Positions 34,775 through 35,296 of a stretch of DNA of 35,296 nt are shown piece by piece. This DNA comes from Bacteroidales bacterium (GTDB lineage Bacteria; Bacteroidota; Bacteroidia; Bacteroidales; WRLA01). Position 1 is the first letter of the stretch. Every line of letters begins with the position of its first letter. The translations under genes were made by a program, and so were the position numbers. The stretch lies in contig JAIRTP010000103.1 in NCBI GenBank assembly GCA_031254805.1, forward strand, positions 1-35,296, in the 5' to 3' direction. Under the pieces are notes generated by a model, which saw only the letters and a list, made by a program, of their open reading frames with translations, did no database searches and was not told where the DNA came from.

Positions 34775-35296
34775 TTATTGCTTCACAATCTCCCGCGTAA
34801 CGATATCATTGTTTTCCAGACAGATTTTTATGATATAAACGCCCTGCGGCAAATGTCCGATGCCGAATGTCGTCTCCGTCGTCTCAAATACCTTGACGCC
34901 GAAAATATCAAACATCTCCGCCTTTTCAATTTTCCACTTTCCACTTTCAATTTTCAACCGTCCATCTGTGGGATTGGGATGAACAGTCAAATCATACCGT
35001 TCGCTTCCTGACGACGCTTCTTCTATCTCCGCCGCCGCGATTTTAGAATCGGCGGTTTCTTCTTGTTGACATTCTTCATATTCTTTGCAAATGTCGTAGA
35101 AGAAACACAGCACGCCGCGCGCCATGCCGGCGGAACGTCCGCAAGTCGTTTGGGCGATGGTTTTTAACTCTTCGATTTCCTTGTCGGACAGTTTTGTCCA
35201 GTTTCGCTCTTCTTGCGTCATCGTTTTCTTGAGATTGAAAAACTTGAGATAGTTTTCATGCTCTTCGATTTCGGCTTTTCTGAATTGGAACATTTC
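34775..35296 (-). CDS. T9SS cargo protein, C-terminal part only (partial)
   Basis: The frame continues through the right edge; an in-frame ATG at 35293 is probably internal. The visible 173 residues start with a charged, helix-prone region (~1-75, with TCGRSAGMARGVLCFFYDIC and further Cys), then a Glu/Ala/Ser-rich linker. The end (~100-172) is a type A T9SS sorting domain: TVHPNPTDGRLKIESG, then MFDIFGVKVFE and GVYIIKI up to TREIVKQ. The full protein should be exported by the T9SS. The upstream domains are outside the window, so its activity is unknown. Confidence 0.82.
   Translation of the reverse strand, partial: EMFQFRKAEIEEHENYLKFFNLKKTMTQEERNWTKLSDKEIEELKTIAQTTCGRSAGMARGVLCFFYDICKEYEECQQEETADSKIAAAEIEEASSGSERYDLTVHPNPTDGRLKIESGKWKIEKAEMFDIFGVKVFETTETTFGIGHLPQGVYIIKICLENNDIVTREIVKQ

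Noticed and set aside
34551-34838. Plus-strand open frame of 95 codons
   Set aside because: It overlaps the T9SS cargo gene on the other strand and its terminator, has a low-complexity Phe/Ile-rich translation and no recognised motif.

Overview
The window looks like a chromosomal segment of a member of the Bacteroidales (Bacteroidota). The reasons are: three proteins with type IX secretion system (T9SS) C-terminal sorting domains plus the T9SS protein PorQ; a complete Na+-translocating NADH:quinone reductase operon (nqrABCDEF); a class III fructose-1,6-bisphosphatase; a radical SAM/lipoprotein pair of a type known from Bacteroidetes; and many Bacteroidetes-type -7 promoter elements (TAnnTTTG) just upstream of genes. 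The DNA is AT-rich, intergenic gaps are short, and I see no tRNA, rRNA, CRISPR array or transposase.

Layout. 1-180: the 3' end of a probable clpB and a strong bidirectional terminator. 196-2874 (-): secreted S8 peptidase with a T9SS tail. 2995-4429 (-): a putative lipoprotein and its overlapping radical SAM/SPASM enzyme. 4593-13179 (-): a long run of co-directional genes, in transcription order wbpE-like aminotransferase, cytosine methyltransferase, vsr, wbpD-like acetyltransferase, wbpB-like dehydrogenase, galE, rfbB, holB and an MBL-fold hydrolase. 13587-19532 (+): nqrABCDEF. 19542-24207 (-): nucleoside kinase and an M16 peptidase lipoprotein. 24405-26842 (+): TrmH-family RNA methyltransferase, mannose-6-phosphate isomerase, a zinc-ribbon/CD225 membrane protein and a DUF2752 protein. 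26857-29546 (-): fbp and pth. 29712-32381 (+): a second S8/T9SS peptidase, paralogous to the first. 32417-34388 (-): ispH and porQ. 34775-35296 (-): the 3' end of another T9SS cargo gene.

How the genes fit together. One theme is the cell surface. WbpB, WbpD and WbpE-like enzymes make UDP-2,3-diacetamido sugar acids, GalE and RfbB supply other nucleotide sugars, PorQ belongs to the T9SS, and three T9SS cargo proteins are nearby. In Porphyromonas gingivalis the WbpE-type enzyme PorR is needed for the anionic LPS that holds T9SS cargo on the surface, so these genes could serve one export-and-anchoring route. The second theme is sodium bioenergetics (Nqr). The rest is housekeeping: gluconeogenesis, isoprenoid synthesis, peptidyl-tRNA recycling and the replication clamp loader.

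The most unusual points are the radical SAM/lipoprotein pair of unknown chemistry, a vsr-dcm pair sitting inside the diacetamido-sugar gene set, a DUF2752 gene with no ATG whose frame overlaps the upstream stop codon, and a 59-nt nearly identical block shared by the two otherwise divergent S8 peptidase genes.
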